64,000 nucleotides of DNA, from positions 215,564 to 279,563 of the forward strand of contig CAWVQA010000044.1 of NCBI GenBank assembly GCA_963932145.1, in the 5' to 3' direction. This document shows, one piece after another, positions 37,983 through 51,864 of this stretch. The notes beneath the pieces were generated by a model. That model saw only the letters and a list, made by a program, of their open reading frames with translations. It had not been told where the DNA came from and searched no databases. The DNA is from Acanthosepion lycidas. Taxonomy: Eukaryota > Mollusca > Cephalopoda > Sepiida > Sepiidae. The first letter of the stretch is position 1. Every line of letters starts with the position of its first letter. Made by a program: the position numbers and the translations under genes.

Positions 37983-39227
37983 TGATTTTAACTAGTTTCA
38001 GTAGTTTTGACAAAGTTTTATTTAAGATTTTATGTTTTACACAACTTTTAATTACATAGCGATTTACATGCAAATGTAGCTGTTTTGATTACTTTTTAAC
38101 GCTAGATTGTAAATATCAATAACTGTTTGAAAACATTAGAAAAACAATGAAATTATTGAAAATCGATATGAAATCAATCAAAACTTATTGATTTTAACTA
38201 GTTTCAGAAGATTTGACAAAGTTATATTTAAGATTTTATGTTTTACACAACTTTTAATTACATAGCGATTTACATGCAAAATCTAGCTTTTTTCACTACT
38301 TTTTCAACGCTAGTTTGTAAATATCAATAACTCTTTGAAAACATTAGAAAAACAATGAAATTATTGAAAATCGATATGAAATCAATCAAAGCTTATTGAT
38401 TTTATCTAGTTTCAGAAGTTTTGACAAAGTTATATTTAAGATTTTATGTTTTACACAACTTTTAATTACATAGCGATTTACATGCAAAATCTAGCTTTTT
38501 TCATTACTTTTTCAACGCTAGTTTGTAAATATCAATAACTGTTTGAAAACATTAGAAAAACAATGAAATTATTGAAAATCGATATGAAATCAATCAAAAC
38601 TTATTGATTTTAACGTGTTTCAGAAGTTTTGACAAAGTTTTATTTTAGATTTTATGTTTTACACAACTTTTACTTACATAGCGATTTACATGCAAAATCT
38701 AGCTGTTTTGATTACTTTTTAACGCTAGTTTGTAAATATCAATATCTGTTTGAAAACATTAGAAAAACAATGAAATTATTGAAAATCGATATGAAATCAA
38801 TCAAAACTTATTGATTTTAACTAGTTTCAGAAGTTTTGACAAAGTTATATTTAAGATTTTATGTTTTACACAACTTTTAATTACATAGCGATTTACATGC
38901 AAAATCTAGCTTTTTTCACTACTTTTTCAACGCTAGTTTGTAAATATCAATAACTGTTTGAAAACATTAGAAAAACAATGAAATTAGTGAAAATCGATAT
39001 GAAATCAATCAAAGCTTATTGATTTTATCTAGTTTCAGAAGTTTTGACAAAGTTATATTTAAGATTTTATGTTTTACACAACTTTTAATTACATAGCGAT
39101 TTACATGCAAAATCTAGCTTTTTTCACTACTTTTTCAACGCTAGTTTGTAAATATCAATAACTGTTTGAAAACATTAGAAAAACAATGAAATTATTGAAA
39201 ATCGATATGAAATCAATCAAAACTTAT
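37983..39227. repeat. 6-monomer tandem duplication, copy 1 (1245 bp)
   Basis: Order G B I H B I. Markers are GAAGATTTGAC, AACTCTTTG, CATTAC, TAACGTG with GATTAC in H, and TTAGTGAAAATC in the second B. All recur 1245 bp downstream. The run B(TTAGTG) I G B I(CATTAC) is also present at 22209-23246. Confidence 0.92.
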
Positions 39228-40471
39228 TGATTTTAACTAGTTTCAGTAGTTTTGACAAAGTTTTATTTAAGATTTTATGTTTTACACAACTTTTAATTAC
39301 ATAGCGATTTACATGCAAATGTAGCTGTTTTGATTACTTTTTAACGCTAGATTGTAAATATCAATAACTGTTTGAAAACATTAGAAAAACAATGAAATTA
39401 TTGAAAATCGATATGAAATCAATCAAAACTTATTGATTTTAACTAGTTTCAGAAGATTTGACAAAGTTATATTTAAGATTTTATGTTTTACACAACTTTT
39501 AATTACATAGCGATTTACATGCAAAATCTAGCTTTTTTCACTACTTTTTCAACGCTAGTTTGTAAATATCAATAACTCTTTGAAAACATTAGAAAAACAA
39601 TGAAATTATTGAAAATCGATATGAAATCAATCAAAGCTTATTGATTTTATCTAGTTTCAGAAGTTTTGACAAAGTTATATTTAAGATTTTATGTTTTACA
39701 CAACTTTTAATTACATAGCGATTTACATGCAAAATCTAGCTTTTTTCATTACTTTTTCAACGCTAGTTTGTAAATATCAATAACTGTTTGAAAACATTAG
39801 AAAAACAATGAAATTATTGAAAATCGATATGAAATCAATCAAAACTTATTGATTTTAACGTGTTTCAGAAGTTTTGACAAAGTTTTATTTTAGATTTTAT
39901 GTTTTACACAACTTTTACTTACATAGCGATTTACATGCAAAATCTAGCTGTTTTGATTACTTTTTAACGCTAGTTTGTAAATATCAATATCTGTTTGAAA
40001 ACATTAGAAAAACAATGAAATTATTGAAAATCGATATGAAATCAATCAAAACTTATTGATTTTAACTAGTTTCAGAAGTTTTGACAAAGTTATATTTAAG
40101 ATTTTATGTTTTACACAACTTTTAATTACATAGCGATTTACATGCAAAATCTAGCTTTTTTCACTACTTTTTCAACGCTAGTTTGTAAATATCAATAACT
40201 GTTTGAAAACATTAGAAAAACAATGAAATTAGTGAAAATCGATATGAAATCAATCAAAGCTTATTGATTTTATCTAGTTTCAGAAGTTTTGACAAAGTTA
40301 TATTTAAGATTTTATGTTTTACACAACTTTTAATTACATAGCGATTTACATGCAAAATCTAGCTGTTTTGACAACTTTTTAACGCTAGTTTGTAAATATT
40401 AATATCTGTTTGAAAACATTACAAAAACAATGAAATTATTGAAAATCGATATGAAATCAATCAAAACTTAT
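39228..40471. repeat. 6-monomer tandem duplication, copy 2 (1244 bp)
   Basis: Order G B I H B I/C. The first five units carry all copy-1 markers. The sixth (40265-40471) starts as I (TTATCTAG) but ends as C (GACAAC, TTAATATCTG, ATTACAAAAAC). It is one base shorter and marks where the duplicated block was joined to a different context. Confidence 0.9.
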
Positions 40472-43400
40472 TGATTTTAACTAGTTTCAGTAGTTTTGAC
40501 AAAGTTTTATTTAAGATTTTATGTTTTACACAACTTTTAATTACATAGCGATTTACATGCAAAATCTAGCTTTTTTCACTACTTTTTCAACGCTAGATTG
40601 TAAATATCAATAACTGTTTGAAAACATTAGAAAACCATGAAATTATTGAAAATCGATATGAAATCAATCAAAACTTATCGATTTTAACTAGTTTCAGAAG
40701 TTTTGACAAAGTTATATTTAAGATTTTATGTTTTACTCAACTTTTACTTACATAGCGATTTAGATGCAAAATCTAGCTGTTTTGATTACTTTTTAACGCT
40801 AGATTGTAAATATCAATAACTGTTTGAAAACATTAGAAAAACAATGAAATTATTGAAAATCGATATGAAATCAATCAAAACTTATTGATTTTAACTAGTT
40901 TCAGAAGTTTTGACAAAGTTATATTTAACATTTTATGTTTTACACAACTTTTAATTACATAGCGATTTACATGCAAAATCTAGCTTTTTTCACTACTTTT
41001 TCAACGCTAGTTTGTAAATATCAATAACTGTTTGAAAACATTAGAAAAACAATGAAATTATTGAAAATCGATATGAAATCAATCAAAGCTTATTGATTTT
41101 ATCTAGTTTCAGAAGTTTTGACAAAGTTATATTTAAGATTTTATGTTTTACACAACTTTTAATTACATAGCGATTTACATGCAAAATCTAGCTTTTTTCA
41201 TTACTTTTTCAACGCTAGTTTGTAAATATCAATAACTGTTTGAAAACATTAGAAAAACAATGAAATTATTGAAAATCGATATGAAATCAATCAAAACTTA
41301 TTGATTTTAACGTGTTTCAGAAGTTTTGACAAAGTTTTATTTTAGATTTTATGTTTTACACAACTTTTACTTACATAGCGATTTACATGCAAAATCTAGC
41401 TGTTTTGACTACTTTTTAACGCTAGTTTGTAAATATCAATATCTGTTTGAAAACATTAGAAAAACAATGAAATTATTGAAAATCGATATGAAATCAATCA
41501 AAACTTATTGATTTTAACTAGTTTCAGAAGTTTTGACAAAGTTATATTTAAGATTTTATGTTTTACACAACTTTTAATTACATAGCGATTTACATGCAAA
41601 ATCTAGCTGTTTTGACAACTTTTTAACGCTAGTTTGTAAATATTAATATCTGTTTGAAAACATTACAAAAACAATGAAATTATTGAAAATCGATATGAAA
41701 TCAATCAAAACTTATTGATTTTAACTAGTTTCAGAAGTTTTGACAAAGTTATATTTAAGATTTTATGTTTTACACAACTTTTAATTACATAGCGATTTAC
41801 ATGCAAAATCTAGCTTTTTTCACTACTTTTTCAACGCTAGATTGTAAATATCAATAACTGTTTGAAAACATTAGAAAAACCATGAAATTATTGAAAATCG
41901 ATATGAAATCAATCAAAACTTATTGATTTTAACTAGTTTCAGAAGTTTTGACAAAGTTATATTTAAGATTTTATGTTTTACTCAACTTTTACTTACATAG
42001 CGATTTAGATGCAAAATCTAGCTGTTTTGATTACTTTTTAACGCTAGATTGCAAATATCAATAACTGTGTGAAAACATTAGAAAAACAATGAAATTATTG
42101 AAAATCGATATGAAATCAATCAAAACTTATTGATTTTAACTAGTTTCAGTAGTTTTGACAAAGTTTTATTTAAGATTTTATGTTTTACACAACTTTTAAT
42201 TACATAGCGATTTACATGCAAATGTAGCTGTTTTGATTACTTTTTAACGCTAGATTGTAAATATCAATAACTGTTTGAAAACATTAGAAAAACAATGAAA
42301 TTATTGAAAATCGATATGAAATCAATCAAAACTTATTGATTTTAACTAGTTTCAGAAGTTTTGACAAAGTTATATTTAACATTTTATGTTTTACACAACT
42401 TTTAATTACATAGCGATTTACATGCAAAATCTAGCTTTTTTCACTACTTTTTCAACGCTAGTTTGTAAATATCAATAACTATTTGAAAACATTAGAAAAA
42501 CAATGAAATTATTGAAAATCGATATGAAATCAATCAAAACTTATTGATTTTAACTAGTTTCAGAAGTTTTGACAAAGTTATATTTAAGATTTTATGTTTT
42601 ACACAACTTTTACTTACATAGCGATTTACATGCAAAATCTAGCTTTTTTCACTACTTTTTCAACGCTAGTTTGTAAATATCAATAACTGTTTGAAAACAT
42701 TAGAAAAACAATGAAATTATTGAAAATCGATATGAAATCAATCAAAACTTATTGATTTTAACTAGTTTCAGTAGTTTTGACAAAGTTTTATTTAAGATTT
42801 TATGTTTTACACAACTTTTAATTACATAGCGATTTACATGCAAAATCTAGCTTTTTTCACTACTTTTTCAACGCTAGATTGTAAATATCAATAACTGTTT
42901 GAAAACATTAGAAAAACCATGAAATTATTGAAAATCGATATGAAATCAATCAAAACTTATTGATTTTAACTAGTTTCAGAAGTTTTGACAAAGTTATATT
43001 TAAGATTTTATGTTTTACTCAACTTTTACTTACATAGCGATTTAGATGCAAAATCTAGCTGTTTTGATTACTTTTTAACGCTAGATTGTAAATATCAATA
43101 ACTGTTTGAAAACATTAGAAAAACAATGAAATTATTGAAAATCGATATGAAATCAATCAAAACTTATTGATTTTAACTAGTTTCAGAAGTTTTGACAAAG
43201 TTATATTTAAGATTTTATGTTTTACACAACTTTTAATTACATAGCGATTTACATGCAAAATCTAGCTTTTTTCACTACTTTTTCAACGCTAGATTGTAAA
43301 TATCAATAACTGTTTGAAAACATTAGAAAAACCATGAAATTATTGAAAATCGATATGAAATCAATCAAAACTTATTGATTTTAACTAGTTTCAGAAGTTT

Positions 43401-44193
43401 TGACAAAGTTATATTTAACATTTTATGTTTTACACAACTTTTAATTACATGCAAAATCTAGCTTTTTTCACTACTTTTTCAACGCTAGTTTGTAAATATC
43501 AATAACTGTTTGAAAACATTAGAAAAACAATGAAATTATTGAAAATCGATATGAAATCAATCAAAGCTTATTGATTTTATCTAGTTTCAGAAGTTTTGAC
43601 AAAGTTATATTTAAGATTTTATGTTTTACACAACTTTTAATTACATAGCGATTTACATGCAAAATCTAGCTGTTTTGACTACTTTTTAACGCTAGTTTGT
43701 AAATATCAATATCTGTTTGAAAACATTAGAAAAACAATGAAATTATTGAAAATCGATATGAAATCAATCAAAACTTATTGATTTTAACTAGTTTCAGAAG
43801 TTTTGACAAAGTTATATTTAAGATTTTATGTTTTACTCAACTTTTACTTACATAGCGATTTAGATGCAAAATCTAGCTGTTTTGATTACTTTTTAACGCT
43901 AGATTGTAAATATCAATAGCTGTTTGAAAACATTAGAAAAACAATGAAATTATTGAAAATCGATATGAAATCAATCAAAACTTATTGATTTTAACTAGTT
44001 TCAGAAGTTTTGACAAAGTTATATTTAAGATTTTATGTTTTACACAACTTTTAATTACATAGCGATTTACATGCAAAATCTAGCTTTTTTCACTACTTTT
44101 TCAACGCTAGTTTGTAAATATCAATAACTGTTTGAAAACATTAGAAAAACAATGAAATTATTGAAAATCGATATGAAATCAATCAAAACCTAT
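40472..44193. repeat. Mixed satellite segment, 18 monomers
   Basis: Order F A B I H C F' A G b E F A F' B I/H A b. F at 40472 has GAAAACCATG, one A short, and is followed by an A unit starting CGATTTTAAC. TTAACATTTTATG appears at about 40928, 42379 and 43418. B at 43376 carries a 12-bp deletion. The unit at 43572 has an I front (TTATCTAG, AATTAC) and an H back (GACTAC, CAATATCTG). Confidence 0.85.
43376..43571. repeat. Deleted monomer, 196 bp (12-bp loss)
   Basis: The unit lacks AGCGATTTACAT, so TTACATAGCGATTTACATGC becomes TTACATGC at 43445-43452. The loss lies between two copies of TTACAT set 12 bp apart in the normal unit, which is the expected product of replication slippage. It is the shortest monomer in the window, and I did not see the same deletion elsewhere. 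Confidence 0.93.
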
Positions 44194-45645
44194 TGATTTT
44201 AACTAGTTTCAGAAGTTTTGACAAAGTTTTATTTTAGATTTTATGTTTTACACAACTTTTACTTACATAGCGATTTACATGCAAAATCTAGCTGTTTTGA
44301 CTACTTTTTAACGCTAGTTTGTAAATATCAATATCTGTTTGAAAACATTAGAAAAACAATGAAATTACTGAAAATCGATATGAAATCAATCAAAACTTAT
44401 TGATTTTAACTAGTTTCAGAAGTTTTGACAAAGTTATATTTAAGATTTTATGTTTTACACAACTTTTAATTACCTAGCGATTTACATGCAAAATCTAGCT
44501 TTTTTCACTACTTTTTCAACGCTAGTTTGTAAATATCAATAACTGTTTGAAAACATTAGAAAAACAATGAAATTATTGAAAATCGATATGAAATCAATCA
44601 AAACTTATTGATTTTAACTAGTTTCAGTAGTTTTGACAAAGTTTTATTTAAGATTTTATGTTTTACATAACTTTTAATTACATAGCGATTTACATGCAAA
44701 TGTAGCTGTTTTGATTACTTTTTAACGCTAGATTGTAAATATCAATAACTGTTTGAAAACATTAGAAAAACAATGAAATTATTGAAAATCGATATGAAAT
44801 CAATCAAAACTTATTGATTTTAACTAGTTTCAGAAGTTTTGACAAAGTTATATTTAAGATTTTATGTTTTACACAACTTTTAATTACATAGCGATTTACA
44901 TGCAAAATCTAGCTTTTTTCACTACTTTTTCAACGCTAGTTTGTAAATATCAATAACTGTTTGAAAACATTAGAAAAACAATGAAATTATTGAAAATCGA
45001 TATGAAATCAATCAAAGCTTATTGATTTTATCTAGTTTCAGAAGTTTTGACAAAGTTATATTTAAGATTTTATGTTTTACACAACTTTTAATTACATAGC
45101 GATTTACATGCAAAATCTAGCTGTTTTGACAACTTTTTAACGCTAGTTTGTAAATATTAATATCTGTTTGAAAACATTACAAAAACAATGAAATTATTGA
45201 AAATCCATATGAAATCAATCAAAACTTATTGATTTTAACTAGTTTCAGTAGTTTTGACAAAGTTTTATTTAAGATTTTATGTTTTACACAACTTTTAATT
45301 ACATAGCGATTTACATGCAAAATCTAGCTTTTTTCACTACTTTTTCAACGCTAGTTTGTAAATATCAATAACTGTTTGAAAACATTAGAAAAACAATGAA
45401 ATTATTGAAAATCGATATGAAATCAATCAAAACTTATTGATTTTAACTAGTTTCAGAAGTTTTGACAAAGTTATATTTAAGATTTTATGTTTTACACAAC
45501 TTTTACTTACATAGCGATTTACATGCAAAATCTAGCTTTTTTCACTACTTTTTCAACGCTAGTTTGTAAATATCAATAACTGTTTGAAAACATTAGAAAA
45601 ACAATGAAATTATTGAAAATCGATATGAAATCAATCAAAACTTAT
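44194..45645. repeat. 7-monomer higher-order repeat, copy 1 (1452 bp)
   Basis: Order H b G B I/C P E. The b unit has TTACCTAG, shared with the b units at 52072, 53109, 57253 and 58290. G has TTACATAAC, and the I/C hybrid has ATCCAT. H starts TAACTAG rather than TAACGAG. Confidence 0.87.
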
Positions 45646-47097
45646 TGATTTTAACGAGTTTCAGAAGTTTTGACAAAGTTTTATTTTAGATTTTATGTTT
45701 TACACAACTTTTACTTACATAGCGATTTACATGCAAAATCTAGCTGTTTTGACTACTTTTTAACGCTAGTTTGTAAATATCAATATCTGTTTGAAAACAT
45801 TAGAAAAACAATGAAATTATTGAAAATCGATATGAAATCAATCAAAACTTATTGATTTTAACTAGTTTCAGAAGTTTTGACAAAGTTATATTTAAGATTT
45901 TATGTTTTACACAACTTTTAATTACATAGCGATTTACATGCAAAATCTAGCTTTTTTCACTACTTTTTCAACGCTAGTTTGTAAATATCAATAACTGTTT
46001 GAAAACATTAGAAAAACAATGAAATTATTGAAAATCGATATGAAATCAATCAAAACTTATTGATTTTAACTAGTTTCCGTAGTTTTGACAAAGTTTTATT
46101 TAAGATTTTATGTTTTACACAACTTTTAATTACATAGCGATTTACATGCAAATGTAGCTGTTTTGATTACTTTTTAACGCTAGATTGTAAATATCAATAA
46201 CTGTTTGAAAACATTAGAAAAACAATGAAATTATTGAAAATCGATATGAAATCAATCAAAACTTATTGATTTTAACTAGTTTCAGAAGTTTTGACAAAGT
46301 TATATTTAAGATTTTATGTTTTACACAACTTTTAATTACATAGCGATTTACATGCAAAATCTAGCTTTTTTCACTACTTTTTCAACGCTAGTTTGTAAAT
46401 ATCAATAATTGTTTGAAAACATTAGAAAAACAATGAAATTATTGAAAATCGATATGAAATCAATCAAAGCTTATTGATTTTATCTAGTTTCAGAAGTTTT
46501 GACAAAGTTATATTTAAGATTTTATGTTTTACACAACTTTTAATTACATAGCGATTTACATGCAAAATCTAGCTGTTTTGACAACTTTTTAACGCTAGTT
46601 TGTAAATATTAATATCTGTTTGAAAACATTACAAAAACAATGAAATTATTGAAAATCGATATGAAATCAATCAAAACTTATTGATTTTAACTAGTTTCAG
46701 AAGTTTTGACAAAGTTTTATTTAAGATTTTATGTTTTACACAACTTTTAATTACATAGCGATTTACATGCAAAATCTAGCTTTTTTCACTACTTTTTCAA
46801 CGCTAGTTTGTAAATATCAATAACTGTTTGAAAACATTAGAAAAACAATGAAATTATTGAAAATCGATATGAAATCAATCAAAACTTATTGATTTTAACT
46901 AGTTTCAGAAGTTTTGACAAAGTTATATTTAAGATTTTATGTTTTACACAACTTTTACTTACATAGCGATTTACATGCAAAATCTAGCTTTTTTCACTAC
47001 TTTTTCAACGCTAGTTTGTAAATATCAATAACTGTTTGAAAACATTAGAAAAACAATGAAATTATTGAAAATCGATATGAAATCAATCAAAACTTAT
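45646..47097. repeat. 7-monomer higher-order repeat, copy 2 (1452 bp)
   Basis: Order H b G B I/C D E, the same length and nearly the same order as copy 1. G has TTTCCGTAG, B has AATAATTG, I/C has ATCGAT, and the sixth unit reads CAGAAG (D) rather than CAGTAG (P). The several scattered differences make this pair older than the near-identical duplications elsewhere. Confidence 0.87.
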
Positions 47098-48250
47098 TGA
47101 TTTTAACTAGTTTCAGTAGTTTTGACAAAGTTTTATTTAAGATTTTATGTTTTACACAACTTTTAATTACATAGCGATTTACATGCAAATGTAGCTGTTT
47201 TGATTACTTTTTAACGCTTGATTGTAAATATCAATAACTGTTTGAAAACATTAGAAAAACAATGAAATTATTGAAAATCGATATGAAATCAATCAAAACT
47301 TATTGATTTTAACTAGTTTCAGAAGTTTTGACAAAGTTATATTTAACATTTTATGTTTTACACAACTTTTAATTACATAGCGATTTACATGCAAAATCTA
47401 GCTTTTTTCACTACTTTTTCAACGCTAGTTTGTAAATATCAATAACTGTTTGAAAACATTAGAAAAACAATGAAATTATTGAAAATCGATATGAAATCAA
47501 TCAAAACTTATTGATTTTAACTAGTTTCAGAAGTTTTGACAAAGTTATATTTAAGATTTTATGTTTTACACAACTTTTACTTACATAGCGATTTACATGC
47601 AAAATCAAGCTTTTTTCACTACTTTTTCAACGCTAGTTTGTAAATATCAATAACTGTTTGAAAACATTAGAAAAACAATGAAATTATTGAAAATCGATAT
47701 GAAATCAATCAAAACTTATTGATTTTAACTAGTTTCAGTAGTTTTGACAAAGTTTTATTTAAGATTTTATGTTTTACACAACTTTTAATTACATAGCGAT
47801 TTACATGCAAAATCTAGCTTTTTTCACTACTTTTTCAACGCTAGATTGTAAATATCAATAACTGTTTGAAAACATTAGAAAAACCATGAAATTATTGAAA
47901 ATCGATATGAAATCAATCAAAACTTATTGATTTTAACTAGTTTCAGAAGTTTTGACAAAGTTATATTTAAGATTTTATGTTTTACTCAACTTTTACTTAC
48001 ATAGCGATTTAGATGCAAAATCTAGCTGTTTTGATTACTTTTTAACGCTAGATTGTAAATATCAATAACTGTTTGAAAACATTAGAAAAACAATGAAATT
48101 ATTGAAAATCGATATGAAATCAATCAAAACTTATTGATTTTAACTAGTTTCAGAAGTTTTGACAAAGTTATATTTAAGATTTTATGTTTTACACAACTTT
48201 TAATTACATAGCGATTTACATGCAAAATCTAGCTTTTTTCACTACTTTTT
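47098..48250. repeat. Satellite segment left of the 25-mer duplication
   Basis: Order G b E F A and the front half of F'. G has AACGCTTGATTG, b has TTAACATTTT, and E has AATCAAGCTT. The E-F-A run with AATCAAGCTT recurs at 49170 and 54351. Confidence 0.85.
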
Positions 48251-49792
48251 CAACGCTAGATTGTAAATATCAATAACTGTTTGAAAACATTAGAAAAACC
48301 ATGAAATTATTGAAAATCGATATGAAATCAATCAAAACTTATTGATTTTAACTAGTTTCAGAAGTTTTGACAAAGTTATATTTAAGATTTTATGTTTTAC
48401 TCAACTTTTACTTACATAGCGATTTAGATGCAAAATCTAGCTGTTTTGATTACTTTTTAACGCTAGATTGTAAATATCAATAACTGTGTGAAAACATTAG
48501 AAAAACAATGAAATTATTGAAAATCGATATGAAATCAATCAAAACTTATTGATTTTAACTAGTTTCAGTAGTTTTGACAAAGTTTTATTTAAGATTTTAT
48601 GTTTTACACAACATTTAATTACATAGCGATTTACATGCAAATGTAGCTGTTTTGATTACTTTTTAACGCTAGATTGTAAATATCAATAACTGTTTGAAAA
48701 CATTAGAAAAACAATGAAATTATTGAAAATCGATATGAAATCAATCAAAACTTATTGATTTTAACGAGTTTCAGAAGTTTTGACAAAGTTTTATTTTAGA
48801 TTTTATGTTTTACACAACTTTTACTTACATAGCGATTTACATGCAAAATCTAGCTGTTTTGACTACTTTTTAACGCTAGTTTGTAAATATCAATATCTGT
48901 TTGAAAACATTAGAAAAACAATGAAATTATTGAAAATCGATATGAAATCAATCAAAACTTATTGATTTTAACTAGTTTCAGAAGTTTTGACAAAGTTATA
49001 TTTAAGATTTTATGTTTTACTCAACTTTTACTTACATAGCGATTTAGATGCAAAATCTAGCTGTTTTGATTACTTTTTAACGCTAGATTGTAAATATCAA
49101 TAACTGTTTGAAAACATTAGAAAAACAATGAAATTATTGAAAATCGATATGAAATCAATCAAAACTTATTGATTTTAACTAGTTTCAGAAGTTTTGACAA
49201 AGTTATATTTAAGATTTTATGTTTTACACAACTTTTACTTACATAGCGATTTACATGCAAAATCAAGCTTTTTTCACTACTTTTTCAACGCTAGTTTGTA
49301 AATATCAATAACTGTTTGAAAACATTAGAAAAACAATGAAATTATTGAAAATCGATATGAAATCAATCAAAACTTATTGATTTTAACTAGTTTCAGTAGT
49401 TTTGACAAAGTTTTATTTAAGATTTTATGTTTTACACAACTTTTAATTACATAGCGATTTACATGCAAAATCTAGCTTTTTTCACTACTTTTTCAACGCT
49501 AGATTGTAAATATCAATAACTGTTTGAAAACATTAGAAAAACCATGAAATTATTGAAAATCGATATGAAATCAATCAAAACTTATTGATTTTAACTAGTT
49601 TCAGAAGTTTTGACAAAGTTATATTTAAGATTTTATGTTTTACTCAACTTTTACTTACATAGCGATTTAGATGCAAAATCTAGCTGTTTTGATTACTTTT
49701 TAACGCTAGATTGTAAATATCAATAACTGTTTGAAAACATTAGAAAAACAATGAAATTATTGAAAATCGATATGAAATCAATCAAAACTTAT

Positions 49793-49999
49793 TGATTTTA
49801 ACTAGTTTCAGAAGTTTTGACAAAGTTATATTTAAGATTTTATGTTTTACACAACTTTTAATTACATAGCGATTTAGATGCAAAATCTAGCTGTTTTGAT
49901 TACTTTTTAACGCTAGATTGTAAATATCAATAACTGTGTGAAAACATTAGAAAAACAATGAAATTATTGAAAATCGATATGAAATCAATCAAAACTTAT
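49793..49999. repeat. Hybrid F'/A (or b/A) monomer
   Basis: The front is CAGAAG, GTTATATT, CACAAC, AATTAC; the back is TTAGATG, GATTAC, CTAGATTG, CTGTGTG. Comparing E F A F' A G H at 47512-48755 with E F A hybrid G H at 49170-50205 shows one monomer fewer, as if F' and the following A had fused by an unequal event. The copy-2 equivalent starts at 54974. Confidence 0.85.
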
Positions 50000-51864
50000 T
50001 GATTTTAACTAGTTTCAGTAGTTTTGACAAAGTTTTATTTAAGATTTTATGTTTTACACAACTTTTAATTACATAGCGATTTACATGCAAATGTAGCTGT
50101 TTTGATTACTTTTTAACGCTAGATTGTAAATATCAATAACTCTTTGAAAACATTAGAAAAACAATGAAATTATTGAAAATCGATATGAAATCAATCAAAA
50201 CTTATTGATTTTAACGAGTTTCAGAAGTTTTGACAAAGTTTTATTTTAGATTTTATGTTTTACACAACTTTTACTTACATAGCGATTTACATGCAAAATC
50301 TAGCTGTTTTGACTACTTTTTAACGCTAGTTTGTAAATATCAATATCTGTTTGAAAACATTAGAAAAACAATGAAATTATTGAAAATCGATATGAAATCA
50401 ATCAAAACTTATTGATTTTAACTAGTTTTAGAAGTTTTGACAAAGTTATATTTAACATTTTATGTTTTACACAACTTTTAATTACATAGCGATTTACATG
50501 CAAAATCTAGCTTTTTTCACTACTTTTTCAACGCTAGTTTGTAAATATCAATAACTGTTTGAAAACATTAGAAAAACAATGAAATTATTGAAAATCGATA
50601 TGAAATCAATCAAAGCTTATTGATTTTATCTAGTTTCAGAAGTTTTGACAAAGTTATATTTAAGATTTTATGTTTTACACAACTTTTAATTACATAGCGA
50701 TTTACATGCAAAATCTAGCTTTTTCACTACTTTTTCAACGCTAGTTTGTAAATATCAATAACTGTTTGAAAACATTAGAAAAACAATGAAATTATTGAAA
50801 ATCGATATGAAATAAATCAAAACTTATTGATTTTAACGAGTTTCAGAAGTTTTGACAAAGTTTTATTTTAGATTTTATGTTTTACACAACTTTTACTTAC
50901 ATAGCGATTTACATGCAAAATCTAGCTGTTTTGACTACTTTTTAACGCTAGTTTGTAAATATCAATATCTCTTTGAAAACATTAGAAAAACAATGAAATT
51001 ATTGAAAATCGATATGAAATCAATCAAAACTTATTCATTTTAACTAGTTTCAGAAGTTTTGACAAAGTTATATTTAAGTTTTTATGTTTTACACAACTTT
51101 TAATTACATAGCGATTTACATGCAAAATCTAGCTTTTTTCACTACTTTTTCAACGCTAGTTTGTAAATATCAATAACTGTTTGAAAACATTAGAAAAACA
51201 ATGAAATTATTGAAAATCGATATGAAATCAATCAAAACTTATTGATTTTAACTAGTTTCAGTAGTTTTGACAAAGTTTTATTTAAGATTTTATGTTTTAC
51301 ACAACTTTTAATTACATAGCGATTTACATGCAAATGTAGCTGTTTTGATTACTTTTTAACGCTAGATTGTAAATATCAATAACTGTTTGAAAACATTAGA
51401 AAAACAATGAAATTATTGAAAATCGATATGAAATCAATCAAAACTTATTGATTTTAACTAGTTTCAGAAGTTTTGACAAAGTTATATTTAAGATTTTATG
51501 TTTTACACAACTTTTAATTACATAGCGATTTACATGCAAAATCTAGCTTTTTTCACTACTTTTTCAACGCTAGTTTGTAAATATCAATAACTGTTTGAAA
51601 ACATTAGAAAAACAATGAAATTATTGAAAATCGATATGAAATCAATCAAAGCTTATTGATTTTATCTAGTTTCAGAAGTTTTGACAAAGTTATATTTAAG
51701 ATTTTATGTTTTACCCAACTTTTAATTACATAGCGATTTACATGCAAAATCTAGCTTTTTTCACTACTTTTTCAACGCTAGTTTGTAAATATCAATAACT
51801 GTTTGAAAACATTAGAAAAACAATGAAATTATTGAAAATCGATATGAAATCAATCAAAACTTAT

